From Streptomyces diastatochromogenes (GTDB taxonomy: Bacteria > Actinomycetota > Actinomycetes > Streptomycetales > Streptomycetaceae), in the NCBI GenBank assembly GCA_001550305.1, contig LRTP01000377.1, positions 1 to 43,084 on the forward strand: 43,084 nt of DNA, in the 5' to 3' direction. The position numbers were made by a program, and so were the translations under genes. Numbering within the stretch: position 1 is the first letter of the stretch; each line of letters opens with the position of its first letter. The notes beneath the pieces were generated by a model. It did not search any database and was not told the DNA's origin. It saw only the letters and a program-made list of their open reading frames with translations. Shown here in pieces: positions 16,024-23,997 of this stretch.

Positions 16024-16539
16024 ATGACCGCCATGCCGACCCCGAGCACCCAGGCCCCGTCCGACGGGGACTACCTCCGTCTCGACCAGCAGATCTGCTT
16101 CTCCCTCAACGCCGCCTCGCGCGCCTTCGGGGGCGTGTACCGGGTGATCCTCAAGGACCTCGGGCTCACCTACCCCCAGTACCTGGTGATGCTGGTGCTG
16201 TGGGAGCACGGCGAGCTGCCCGTGAAGAAGGTCGGCGAGCATCTGCGGCTCGACTCCGGGACGCTGTCCCCGCTGCTCAAGCGGCTGGAGACGGCCGGTC
16301 TGGTGCGGCGGGAGCGCAGTGCGGTGGACGAGCGCTCCGTGCACGTCCATCTCACGGACGAGGGCACGGCCCTGCGCGAGCGCGCGCTGCGCGTGCCGCG
16401 CCGGATCGCCGCGGCGACGGGCGCGAACCTCGAGGAGATCCGGGAACTGCAGGCACGGCTCGACCGGCTCACGGCGGCGTTGGACGCGGCGGCGCTCGAC
16501 CCCGCGGCCCTGGACGCGGCCGGCGCGGACGTCTCCTAG
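16024..16539 (+). CDS. ohrR: MarR-family organic-peroxide sensor OhrR
   Basis: 171 residues with the MarR winged-helix fold: KVGEHLRLDSGTLSPLLKRLE is the recognition-helix region, followed by the wing VRRERSAVDERSVHVHLT. The N-terminal LDQQICFSLNAASRAF carries the single Cys whose oxidation by organic peroxides releases the repressor in the OhrR subgroup. The C-terminal helix is Ala/Asp-rich. Start is ATG 16024 or ATG 16033; GGAG lies 2 bases before the first and 11 before the second, so this is undecided. It represses ohr and probably itself through the palindrome upstream. Its TAG stop lies inside the terminator hairpin. Confidence 0.92.
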   Translation: MTAMPTPSTQAPSDGDYLRLDQQICFSLNAASRAFGGVYRVILKDLGLTYPQYLVMLVLWEHGELPVKKVGEHLRLDSGTLSPLLKRLETAGLVRRERSAVDERSVHVHLTDEGTALRERALRVPRRIAAATGANLEEIRELQARLDRLTAALDAAALDPAALDAAGADVS

Positions 16540-16565
16540 GGCCCGATCCGCCGGACAGGCCCTAG
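16536..16565. terminator. Bidirectional hairpin containing both convergent stop codons
   Basis: CTAGGGCC (16536-16543) and GGCCCTAG (16558-16565) form a perfect 8-bp inverted repeat with a 14-base loop. The TAG of ohrR (16537-16539) is in the left arm and the TAG of the opposite gene (16562-16564 on the minus strand) is in the right arm. Confidence 0.7.
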
Positions 16566-18100
16566 CGGTGGCGTACGTACAGGCGAAGGGTGACACCCCT
16601 GCGGACGATCTGCTCGCGCAGGGTGAATTCCCTGGCGAGTACGGCGCGTTTGGTCTCCTCGGTCGCGACCGAGGTGTCCGGATGCCAGTTCGACCGGAAC
16701 ACGAACGGTTCACAGACGAGCCACACCCGGTCGAGCCGTTCGAGCCGGCTGCGCAGTTCGCGCGGGCCCACTTCCGTCCCGTACAGCGTCCCGGACGCCA
16801 TGGCGGACGCCTTCAGGGCGACGTCGCGCACCCCGCGGAAGCCCGCCGGATAGGCCAGCGCCGAGCGACGTGTGAGCGACGGCAGGTACAACACCGGATC
16901 GCCGGGCCGTAGTTCGCGTCCGGCGGCGGCGGAGACGGCGGCGAGGTTGTCGGGACGGTGCGCGGGGTCGCGATCCTTGCGGAGCAGGGGGAACTGGACG
17001 GCGAGGACGAGGGAGATGGCGAGGACACCGGCGAGGGCGACCAGGCGGGGAGCCGCGGCGCTCGGCAGCCGGGACACCCACCCGGTCAGCCGCTCCGCCC
17101 CCGCCGCGGCCAGCAGCGGCGCCCCCGCCAGCGCGTAGAGCACATACCGCTCGTCGTACAGCGGCCGGAAGCGGGAGACCGCGATCAGGACCGCCGGCGG
17201 GACCAGCAGCAGCGGCAGGGCGACCGACACGAGGTTCACCTCGCCGCGCCGCGGGAACGGGCGCCACAGGGCGAATGCGATCAGGAACACGTAGGGCACG
17301 AACACCAGTTGGGCCTGGCTGAGGAACGCGTGCATCAGGTGGTCCACGCTCTTGCGGTTCGGCACCGCCAGCCATGCCACCTGCGCCGACTGCCGGTGGG
17401 AGACGAGCGCGAGCGGCGCCAGGACGAGCAACGTGGCCCCCGCCGCGACGCCCCATCGCCACCACGCCCGCCACGGCATCCGCGCCAGCGCCAGGGTCGC
17501 CCCGTGCGCGAGCAGGAGGAGTACGGCGAACTCGTGCAGCAGGCAGGTGACGGCGACGGTCACGCCGTACGCCCACCAGCCCCTGCCCCCGCGCAGGGCC
17601 CGTACGAGGAGCAGCGTCGCCGCCGTCGCCCCGGCCGCGACCAGGGCGTACGAGCGGCCCTCCTGGGCGAAGTGCCCGGTCAGGGGGGTGACCGCGTACA
17701 GCAGTCCCGCCCAGAGGCCGACGCGGGGGTTGCACAGACGGATCCCGAGGGCGGCGACGAGACCCGCGGTCGCGGCGGCGCCGACGACCGAGGGCAGGCG
17801 CAGAGCGACCTCGCCGGGGGCGGGAGCGAGGACGAGATGCATGAAGAGGTAGTACAGGCCGTGCACCGCGTCGACGTGGTGCAACAGATGCCAGATCTGC
17901 GGAACCGAGCGCCGCGCGACCTGGTAGGTGGCCGCCTCGTCACGCCACATGCCCCCGCGGTCGAGCCTCCAGAGCCCGAGCGTGAGCATGACGAGTACGG
18001 GCAGGACCACGGCGACGACCCGCGCCACGGGCTCGGCCGAGACCTCCGGAGCCTCCTGACGCCCGGTTCCGGACCGTTTCATTAACACGCTTACCCCCAT
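16562..18100 (-). CDS. GT-C/family 39-like membrane glycosyltransferase
   Basis: Up to 512 residues. TM1 (about 28-46) is followed by LDRGGMWRDEAATY, an outer-loop Asp-Glu motif typical of protein-mannosyltransferase-like GT-C enzymes that use polyprenyl-phosphate sugars. About ten TM segments follow, then a C-terminal soluble domain (from residue ~375) ending VTLRLYVRHR. The protein should glycosylate an envelope acceptor on the outer side of the membrane. Start is uncertain: ATG 18100 gives MGVSVLMKRS and puts a rare TTA leucine codon at position 6; ATG 18082 (MKRS) avoids it. It is divergent from the GT87-like gene, and its stop is shared with the ohrR terminator. Confidence 0.75.
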   Translation of the reverse strand: MGVSVLMKRSGTGRQEAPEVSAEPVARVVAVVLPVLVMLTLGLWRLDRGGMWRDEAATYQVARRSVPQIWHLLHHVDAVHGLYYLFMHLVLAPAPGEVALRLPSVVGAAATAGLVAALGIRLCNPRVGLWAGLLYAVTPLTGHFAQEGRSYALVAAGATAATLLLVRALRGGRGWWAYGVTVAVTCLLHEFAVLLLLAHGATLALARMPWRAWWRWGVAAGATLLVLAPLALVSHRQSAQVAWLAVPNRKSVDHLMHAFLSQAQLVFVPYVFLIAFALWRPFPRRGEVNLVSVALPLLLVPPAVLIAVSRFRPLYDERYVLYALAGAPLLAAAGAERLTGWVSRLPSAAAPRLVALAGVLAISLVLAVQFPLLRKDRDPAHRPDNLAAVSAAAGRELRPGDPVLYLPSLTRRSALAYPAGFRGVRDVALKASAMASGTLYGTEVGPRELRSRLERLDRVWLVCEPFVFRSNWHPDTSVATEETKRAVLAREFTLREQIVRRGVTLRLYVRHR

Positions 18101-18121
18101 GTCCCATTTCTTACTATTATC

Positions 18122-18138
18122 TAACCTTCGTTAACCTT
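18122..18138. promoter_or_regulatory. Direct repeat in the divergent promoter of two membrane glycosyltransferases
   Basis: TAACCTT occurs at 18122-18128 and again at 18132-18138, a 10-bp spacing that places both on the same face of the helix. The surrounding 18085-18150 is AT-rich for this genome. This is a plausible activator or response-regulator site serving both genes. The regulator is unknown; the repeat does not match the 11-bp PhoP box or the GTAAC boxes of MtrA/GlnR well. Confidence 0.4.
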
Positions 18139-18175
18139 TGATGACGTATCAGTTCTCGTGAGGCATCCGAGAGCT

Positions 18176-18181
18176 TACGAT
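18176..18181 (+). promoter_or_regulatory. Candidate -10 box TACGAT directly before the GT87-like gene
   Basis: TACGAT at 18176-18181 ends 9 bases before ATG 18191, so the transcript would begin at or within 2-3 bases of the start codon. The same TACGAT-(T)CCGG arrangement precedes the glycosyltransferase at 19524. No clear -35 hexamer is visible. Confidence 0.35.
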
Positions 18182-18190
18182 CCGGGCTTG

Positions 18191-19477
18191 ATGAGCGCTT
18201 ACCTGAGCCCCCGAGGCCGATCCCGTCTGCTCCCCCTCGCCGCCGCCTGGGTGGCGACCCGCGCCCTGATGCTGTGGCTGCTCGCGCACGACAACCTCTC
18301 CGTGCTGGGCAGCGGCGGGGTCTCCCGCGAGGCGAGTCACCTCTACTTCCGCTGGTACGAGACCCTGTCGCACGGCGCCTATCCGGCGGGCGACCGGCTG
18401 TGGCAGTACCCGCCGGGCGCGGGCCCCGTACTGCTCTCGCCCGGGCTGCTGCCGGGCCTGACGTACCTGCAGGCCTTCGTGGCCCTGACGCTCCTCGCGG
18501 ACGCCGTGATCGTGCTGGCCCTGGCACGCGCGGGCAGCAGACCCGGCCGCAGCCTGCGCGGCGCGGCACTGTGGACGCTGGGCCTGCCGTTGCTGCTGCA
18601 CATCCCGCTCGCCCGCTACGACGTACAGGTCACGGCGTTCGCCGTCGTCTCCCTGCTGGCACTGAAGCGCTCCCCGCGCGTGGGCGGCGCGTTCGCCGCG
18701 CTCGGCGCCCTGGTGAAGGTCTGGCCCGCGCTCGTCCTCATCGGCACGCCCCGGGGCCGTACGACCCGGGAGGCCTTGACGGCGGCGGCGCTCACGGCGG
18801 TCACCCTGCTCACCGTCCTCGCGACGGCCTTCAGCGACCCCTTCGACTTCCTGCGCCAGCAGGGCGGCCGGGGCGTGCAGATCGAGTCGCTCGGCGGCAC
18901 GGTGCTCGGCTTCGCGCGCCACGCGGGCTGGCCGGGCACCGTGCGCTACCAGTACGGCGCGATGGAGTTCGTGGGCCCCTACGTCCAGACCGTCGCGACC
19001 CTCTCGCTCGGCCTGACGGCCGTCTCCTTCGCGCTCCTGCTGCTGTGGCGGGTGCGCGCACGGCACTGGACGGCGGCGACCCCGTACGACGCCGCGCTCG
19101 CCGCCGTGCTGATGTTCACGGTGACGAGCCGGGTGATCAGCCCCCAGTACATGGTGTGGCTGCTCGGTCTGGCCGCCGTGTGCCTGACCTCGCGGCACAC
19201 CACACAGCGCCCGGTGGCGGCGCTCGTCGTCGCGGCGACGGCGGTCAGCTCCGTGGCCTACCCTGCCCTGTACAGGGAGGTCATCGACAGCACCTGGACG
19301 GGCTGTTCGCTCATGCTCATCCGCAACGGTCTGCTGGCGGCCGCGGCGGTGCTGTCCTTCACCCGGCTCTGGCACTCCGGACTTCCCGTGCTCGTAGTGG
19401 ATCGGCCGAAAAACGACGCGCAGAAACGGAACCCACGCCCGCTTCCTGTCGTCTTCCGGACCGGACACGGACACTAA
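18191..19477 (+). CDS. DUF2029/GT87-like membrane glycosyltransferase
   Basis: 428 residues with about ten hydrophobic segments. The pattern of an N-terminal TM, an outer loop, HIPLARYDVQVTAFAVVSLL, ALGALVKVWPALVL and VTSRVISPQYMVWLLGL is characteristic of the DUF2029 (GT87) family, which includes polyprenol-phosphate-mannose-dependent alpha-1,2-mannosyltransferases such as mycobacterial PimE. It should act on the outer side of the membrane with a lipid-linked sugar donor. ATG 18191 is preferred over GTG 18158 because of the promoter-like box between them. A GT2 gene follows 46 bases downstream, suggesting a shared pathway. The acceptor here is unknown. Confidence 0.75.
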   Translation: MSAYLSPRGRSRLLPLAAAWVATRALMLWLLAHDNLSVLGSGGVSREASHLYFRWYETLSHGAYPAGDRLWQYPPGAGPVLLSPGLLPGLTYLQAFVALTLLADAVIVLALARAGSRPGRSLRGAALWTLGLPLLLHIPLARYDVQVTAFAVVSLLALKRSPRVGGAFAALGALVKVWPALVLIGTPRGRTTREALTAAALTAVTLLTVLATAFSDPFDFLRQQGGRGVQIESLGGTVLGFARHAGWPGTVRYQYGAMEFVGPYVQTVATLSLGLTAVSFALLLLWRVRARHWTAATPYDAALAAVLMFTVTSRVISPQYMVWLLGLAAVCLTSRHTTQRPVAALVVAATAVSSVAYPALYREVIDSTWTGCSLMLIRNGLLAAAAVLSFTRLWHSGLPVLVVDRPKNDAQKRNPRPLPVVFRTGHGH

Positions 19478-19509
19478 GTACCTCTTAACGGAAAATTACT
19501 GTCAAGCCC

Positions 19510-19515
19510 TACGAT
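19510..19515 (+). promoter_or_regulatory. Candidate -10 box TACGAT before the GT2 gene at 19524
   Basis: TACGAT ends 8 bases before GTG 19524, implying a leaderless or nearly leaderless message. TTAACG at 19485-19490 is a weak -35 candidate with 19-base spacing. No ribosome-binding site precedes GTG 19524 or ATG 19533. Confidence 0.4.
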
Positions 19516-19523
19516 TCCGGCCC

Positions 19524-21128
19524 GTGGATCCTATGAAACCTCACCACTCGCAGGTCTGCGTCGTCGTCATCGGTTACAACGACGCCGACCACGTGACGGA
19601 CGCGGTGCGTTCGGCACTCGCTCAGGGCCCGGCCGTCCTGGAGGTGCTCGCCGTCGACGACCGCTCGACCGACGGCAGCGCCGACCTCCTCGACCGCCTC
19701 GCCGCCGATGAGCCGCGCGTGAAGGTCATACGCCGCTCGGCGAACAGCGGCGGCTGCGGGAGCCCCCGCAACGACGGGATCGACGCGGCGAGCGCCCCGT
19801 ACGTGATGTTCCTGGACAGCGACGACGTGCTGCCGCCGGGCGCCGTGGACGCGCTGCTCGAAGCGGCGCGGGAACAGCGCACGGAGGTCGCGGCGGGTCT
19901 GTGCGTACGCCGCGAACTGCCCTCGGGCCGCGAGGTCCCCTGGGAGCGCGACCTGTACGCGAAGCCCGCGCTGATCCCCCACCCGACGCAGCGGCCCCGT
20001 CTGGTCCACGACACGCTGTGCGTCAACAAGCTGTACCGAACCGACTTCCTTCGTGAACACGCGATCCGCTTCCCCGAGGGCCGTCACCCCTACGAGGACT
20101 TCGTGTTCACCGCGCGCGTGCTGGCCGCCGGGCCGCGCATCGCGCTGATCCCCGACACGGTGTACGTGTGGCATGTGCGGCGCGGCGCCCAGCAGTTGTC
20201 GATCTCGCTGGACCGCGCGGACATCGAGAACTGGCGCTCCCGCACCGAGGCGCACCACACGGCCTACGAGATCCTGCTCGGCGCCGGTGAGAAGCAGCTC
20301 GCCCGGGCCGTCAACGCCAAGTTCCTCGACCATGAGCTGCGCATGTACGCCCGCGAGTTGGAGCTGCGCGACGCCGACTACCGGCAGGCCTGGTGGGAGC
20401 TCACGCGCACGTACCTGTCGACGTTCGACGCAAGCGACTTCACCGTCGACCCGACCGCCCCCGGCCGGCTGATCGCCCGTGTCGTGCTCGCCTCCGAAGA
20501 GCCCCGCGACCTGCCGCGCCTCAAGGAACTCGCCGCCCGCCCGGCCCGGTTGCGCCCGCCGTACGCCCGTGCCGCCGACGGCACGCCCGTGTGGTCGGAC
20601 GCCCTCCCCCAGGTCACGCTGGACCACTACCTGCAACGCCCCGCGCACATGCTGCCCGCCGCGGTCGACGCGGAACTGTATCCCCATGCGCGTGCGGCAC
20701 GGCTGCGGCTGCGCCTGCACGACCTGTACGGACGGCTCGCGGAGGCCGGTCCGGCCTCGGCGGACGTGGAGTTCACGCACCGGGACGAGGGCCGGATCGG
20801 GCTGAGCCTGCCGGTCGAGCTGACACCGGACGCGGACCGGGCCACCTGGTCGGGCGAGCTGCCGGTGGACCTGTCGGCGCTGGGCTCGGGCACCTGGGAC
20901 CTGCGGCTGCGGGTCCACTACCGTGACGGTTCGAGCCGGGACGTCACCGCGCACGCGGTCGGCGGCGGGGGCCTGCTGCGCCGCCGCGCGGTCCCGAACC
21001 TGCGGTACGGCGTCCTGCTGGTGCAGCCGTACCGCACCCATGCGGGGGCGCTGGCGCTGCGTCTGGCGCCCGGACTGCGCGGGACGACCGACGTGGTTCG
21101 CCGTCGGCTCAAGCGCCTGCTTCACTGA
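19524..21128 (+). CDS. Family-2 glycosyltransferase with C-terminal beta-rich domain (TarS-like layout)
   Basis: 534 residues. Residues ~8-230 are a GT-A fold: VCVVVIGYND, LAVDDRSTDGS, SGGCGSPRN, FLDSDD and the catalytic-base motif PYEDFVF. The middle (about 230-340) is helical. The C-terminal half is beta-strand-rich (VEFTHRDEGRIGLSLPVEL, WDLRLRVHYRDGSSRDVT). The same order is found in the first two thirds of the fusion protein at 31129-34044, which then adds a polyol-phosphate transferase. GT2 enzymes with such C-terminal domains glycosylate teichoic acids in staphylococci (TarS/TarP), so a role in decorating the wall polymer is a reasonable inference. Start is GTG 19524 or ATG 19533. Sugar donor is unknown; galE downstream hints at UDP-galactose. 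Confidence 0.82.
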   Translation: MDPMKPHHSQVCVVVIGYNDADHVTDAVRSALAQGPAVLEVLAVDDRSTDGSADLLDRLAADEPRVKVIRRSANSGGCGSPRNDGIDAASAPYVMFLDSDDVLPPGAVDALLEAAREQRTEVAAGLCVRRELPSGREVPWERDLYAKPALIPHPTQRPRLVHDTLCVNKLYRTDFLREHAIRFPEGRHPYEDFVFTARVLAAGPRIALIPDTVYVWHVRRGAQQLSISLDRADIENWRSRTEAHHTAYEILLGAGEKQLARAVNAKFLDHELRMYARELELRDADYRQAWWELTRTYLSTFDASDFTVDPTAPGRLIARVVLASEEPRDLPRLKELAARPARLRPPYARAADGTPVWSDALPQVTLDHYLQRPAHMLPAAVDAELYPHARAARLRLRLHDLYGRLAEAGPASADVEFTHRDEGRIGLSLPVELTPDADRATWSGELPVDLSALGSGTWDLRLRVHYRDGSSRDVTAHAVGGGGLLRRRAVPNLRYGVLLVQPYRTHAGALALRLAPGLRGTTDVVRRRLKRLLH

Positions 21129-21153
21129 CGTCACACCGACACATCGATCTCAC

Positions 21154-21191
21154 ACCGAGCTCAGACCGAGCTCAGACCGAGCTCAGACCGA
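21154..21191 (+). repeat. Three tandem 11-bp repeats upstream of galE
   Basis: ACCGAGCTCAG is repeated exactly three times (21154-21186), then a partial ACCGA. Each unit contains the palindrome GAGCTC. The array lies between the GT2 gene stop and the galE ribosome site, so it is transcribed as part of the galE leader. Confidence 0.85.
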
Positions 21192-21217
21192 TCACACTCC
21201 CGAGGGGACGACCGTTC

Positions 21218-22198
21218 ATGACCTGGCTGATCACCGGCGGCGCCGGCTACATCGGGGCGCACGTGGTGCGCGCGATGCGGGACGCGGGCGAGCAGGCCGT
21301 GGTCTACGACGACCTGTCCACGGGCATCGCCGAGCGGGTCCCCGCCGACGTACCGCTGGTGGTCGGCTCGACGCTGGACGCCGCACTGCTGGCCCGCACG
21401 ATCGAGGAGCACGCGATCACCGGCGTGGTCCACCTCGCGGCGAAGAAGCAGGTCGGTGAGTCCGTCGACCTCCCGCTGCACTACTACCGCGAGAACGTCG
21501 AGGGCCTGCGGGTTCTCCTGGAGGCGGTGACGGCGACGTCCGTCGGCTCCTTCGTGTTCTCGTCCTCCGCCGCGGTCTACGGCATGCCGGACGTCAACCT
21601 GGTGACGGAGGAGACCCCCTGCGCACCCATGAGCCCGTACGGCGAGACGAAGTTGGCGGGCGAGTGGCTGGTCCGTGCCACGGGCCGCGCCACGGGCCTG
21701 TCGACGGCGTCGCTGCGCTACTTCAACGTGGCGGGGGCGGCGACCCCCGAACTCGCCGACGTCGGTGTCTTCAACCTCGTCCCCATGGTCTTCGAGAAGC
21801 TCACGGAGGACGCGCCGCCGCGCATCTTCGGTGACGACTACCCGACGCCCGACGGGACGTGTGTCCGGGACTACATCCACGTGGTGGACCTGGCGGAGGC
21901 CCACGTGGCCGCGGCTCGCGCCCTCGATGCCTCGCCCGGGCGGGACCTGACCCTCAACATCGGCCGCGGGGAAGGCGTTTCCGTCCGCGAGATGATCGAC
22001 AAGATCAACGCGATCACCGGCTACGACCGTCCCGCGGTGACCACACCGCGCCGCCCCGGCGACCCGGCGCGCGTCGTCGCCTCCGCCGACCGCATCGCGG
22101 TGGAACTGGGCTGGAAGGCGAAGTACGACGTCCAGGACATGATCACGTCGGCATGGGCCGGGTGGGTGCGGCTGCACCCCGGCGCGGCGCGCTCGTAG
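21218..22198 (+). CDS. galE: UDP-glucose 4-epimerase
   Basis: 326 residues, normal GalE length. It interconverts UDP-glucose and UDP-galactose in the cytoplasm using bound NAD. The NAD-binding loop GGAGYIGAHVV starts at residue 8, the catalytic Ser is in VFSSSAAVYG, and the Tyr-x-x-x-Lys pair is in YGETK. The C-terminal substrate domain has YFNVAGA and the conserved DGTCVRDYIHVVDLAEAH. ATG 21218 follows a ribosome site GAGGGGA with ~9-base spacing. Its location next to envelope glycosyltransferases suggests it supplies UDP-galactose (or a related sugar) for polymer building rather than galactose catabolism. Confidence 0.95.
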   Translation: MTWLITGGAGYIGAHVVRAMRDAGEQAVVYDDLSTGIAERVPADVPLVVGSTLDAALLARTIEEHAITGVVHLAAKKQVGESVDLPLHYYRENVEGLRVLLEAVTATSVGSFVFSSSAAVYGMPDVNLVTEETPCAPMSPYGETKLAGEWLVRATGRATGLSTASLRYFNVAGAATPELADVGVFNLVPMVFEKLTEDAPPRIFGDDYPTPDGTCVRDYIHVVDLAEAHVAAARALDASPGRDLTLNIGRGEGVSVREMIDKINAITGYDRPAVTTPRRPGDPARVVASADRIAVELGWKAKYDVQDMITSAWAGWVRLHPGAARS

Positions 22199-22226
22199 CG
22201 CCTGCGGGCCCAGGCCCCGTCGACCC

Positions 22227-22263
22227 AGGCCGCTGCCGACCCGGGCCCCGTCGGCAGCGGCCT
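22227..22263. terminator. 14-bp hairpin between galE and the SDR gene
   Basis: AGGCCGCTGCCGAC (22227-22240) pairs perfectly with GTCGGCAGCGGCCT (22250-22263) around a 9-base loop. It lies in the 103-bp gap between convergent genes and can serve both. Confidence 0.85.
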
Positions 22264-22301
22264 TGTCAGCCTTGCCCGGTGTCCTGTGCGGCGGGCCGGA
22301 C

Positions 22302-23261
22302 CTAGACGGAGACGGTCTGCGGGGTCCCGCTCTGGCTCTGCTCGGATTCCAGCCGGGGAAAGGTGACGCCGGTCAGCTCCTCGGAGGCCGCCCACAGGCG
22401 GACCGCGGACACCGGGTCGCTGGCCGCGGCCGAGCGCCCGACCAGTGTCGGCGCGCCGCGCATCTCGCCGAACCCGTCGGGTCCCACATAGCTGGCGCCG
22501 GGCAGGTCCTGCGTCGCGGCGTACAGCGTGGGCAGGGCGCCGGCCTTGTTGTCCTGGGCGACGAACCGGTTGCCCACCGCCATCAGTGCGCGCCGCAGCA
22601 CGCTGGCGTCCCGGCTCTGGAGACCGGTGGCGGCCCAGCCGGGGTGCGCGGCGAGGGCCCGTACGGACGAACCCGCGGCGGCCAGCCGGCTCTGGAGCTC
22701 CAGGGTGAACAGCAGATTGGCGAGCTTGGACTGGCTGTAGGCGACGACGGGTGAGTACTCGCCGGTCAGGTTCAGGTTCTCGAAGTGGATGCGCGGGGTG
22801 CCGGGCATCTTGTGCGCCCCCGAGGACACGGTGACCACCCGGTCGGTGAGGTGCGGCAGCAGCAGGTTCGTCAGGGCGAAGTGCCCCAGGTGGTTGGTCC
22901 CGAACTGCATCTCGAAGCCGTCCTTCGTGCCGGCCTCGGGGATGTTCATGACGCCCGCGTTGTTGATCAGCAGATCGAGTTCGCCCCGCCAGGACGCGGC
23001 GAACTCGCGCACGGACGCGAGGTCCGCGAGGTCCAGTCGGCGCACCTCGACGCTGCCGTTGACGGTGCGGGCGGCGGCCTCGCCGCGCTCAGGGTCCCGT
23101 ACGGCGAGGACGACATGGGCGCCGGCCCGGGCGAGGGCGTCGACGGTGGCGATGCCGAGCCCGCTGTTGGCGCCGGTGACCACGGCCGTACGGCCGCGCT
23201 GGTCACCGATGTCGCTCGCGTTCCACTTGCTGTTCCGGTCAGCCGAGTGCTTGGTAGCCAT
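22302..23261 (-). CDS. Short-chain dehydrogenase/reductase (SDR) oxidoreductase
   Basis: 319 residues. The N-terminal Rossmann motif TGANSGLG, the NNAG motif and the catalytic YSQSK are all present, as is the helix ending in AHPGWAATGLQ. This is the layout of the retinol-dehydrogenase/protochlorophyllide-reductase-like SDR subgroup common in Streptomyces; NADP(H) use is likely but the substrate is unknown. ATG 23261 was chosen because the upstream part of the open frame is low-complexity intergenic sequence. The gene is divergent from a TetR regulator 117 bp away, which probably controls it in response to its substrate or a related compound. Confidence 0.88.
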   Translation of the reverse strand: MATKHSADRNSKWNASDIGDQRGRTAVVTGANSGLGIATVDALARAGAHVVLAVRDPERGEAAARTVNGSVEVRRLDLADLASVREFAASWRGELDLLINNAGVMNIPEAGTKDGFEMQFGTNHLGHFALTNLLLPHLTDRVVTVSSGAHKMPGTPRIHFENLNLTGEYSPVVAYSQSKLANLLFTLELQSRLAAAGSSVRALAAHPGWAATGLQSRDASVLRRALMAVGNRFVAQDNKAGALPTLYAATQDLPGASYVGPDGFGEMRGAPTLVGRSAAASDPVSAVRLWAASEELTGVTFPRLESEQSQSGTPQTVSV

Positions 23262-23267
23262 GCCCTG

Positions 23268-23364
23268 AATGTAGACGCCGACAACAATGATGTCAACGAC
23301 AACAATGATGACGATGCCAACAAAGCTGACAGCGCCAACAATGTAGTCGCCGGTTACATACCGG
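23268..23364. promoter_or_regulatory. Divergent SDR/TetR control region with direct and inverted repeats
   Basis: AATGTAGACGCCG at 23268-23280 recurs as AATGTAGTCGCCG at 23340-23352. GACAACAATGATG occurs twice between 23279 and 23305. Next to the TetR start are CCGGT-TACAT-ACCGG (23350-23364) and ATGTA(N9)TACAT (23341-23359). These are candidate TetR operators flanking both promoters. Confidence 0.5.
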
Positions 23365-23378
23365 ATAGACTGTCGGGC

Positions 23379-23993
23379 ATGCAGACCCGCCCTCGCCGCT
23401 ACCACCATGGAGACCTGCGCGCCGCACTGCTGACCCGCGCCGAGGAAACCCTCGCGGAGAAGGGCCCCGGCGCCCTGTCCCTGCGCGAACTGGCCCGCGA
23501 CCTGGGCGTCAGCCACGCGGCCCCGAGCCGGCACTTCAAGGACAAGCAGGCCCTGCTGGACGCGCTGGCCCTGGCCGGCTTCGAACGGCTCCTGGCCACC
23601 CTGACCGCGTCGCAGGACACTGCGGGCGAGTCCTTCGCCGACCGGCTCGGCGCCCTGGCCCGCACCTACGTGGGCTTCGCCACCGCCAACGCGGAACTCC
23701 TCGACCTCATGTTCGCCGTCAAGCACGACCCGGAGGCGTCCGAGGCCCTGGTCAAGGCCTCCCAGAGCATGGGGGGCCTGGCCGCGGAACTCATCACGGA
23801 CGCCCAGCGCCGGGGCGAGGTCCGCGAAGGCCCCTTGGAAGCCATCGCCATCCCGATCTTCAGCACCCTCAACGGCTTCGCGCGGCTCGCGGTCAGCGTC
23901 ACCCTGCCCAGCGCGACCCTGGACAGGGACCTGGAACACGTCATCGCCCACACCCTCCGCGGCTGCGCCCCCGACTCCCCCGCACCGCGCTGA
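23379..23993 (+). CDS. TetR-family transcriptional regulator
   Basis: 204 residues. The N-terminal DNA-binding part (YHHGDLRAALLTRAEETLAEKG, then LSLRELARDLGVSHAAPSRHFKDKQALLDAL) is a clear TetR helix-turn-helix with the recognition helix at about residues 42-55. The C-terminal ligand domain resembles the TetR_C_33/WHG group (YVGFATANAELLDLMF). ATG 23379 is the first start in frame after the operator region. It is divergent from the SDR gene and 4 bases upstream of the ADP-ribosylglycohydrolase gene. The likely role is repression of the SDR gene and of itself; the ligand is unknown. Confidence 0.9.
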   Translation: MQTRPRRYHHGDLRAALLTRAEETLAEKGPGALSLRELARDLGVSHAAPSRHFKDKQALLDALALAGFERLLATLTASQDTAGESFADRLGALARTYVGFATANAELLDLMFAVKHDPEASEALVKASQSMGGLAAELITDAQRRGEVREGPLEAIAIPIFSTLNGFARLAVSVTLPSATLDRDLEHVIAHTLRGCAPDSPAPR

Positions 23994-23997
23994 CCCC

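Noticed and set aside
21154..21191. CRISPR-like array
   Set aside because: Units are 11 bp and directly adjacent with no spacers, and no cas genes are present. The same applies to the 34-bp, 21-bp, 18-bp and 17-bp tandem repeats.
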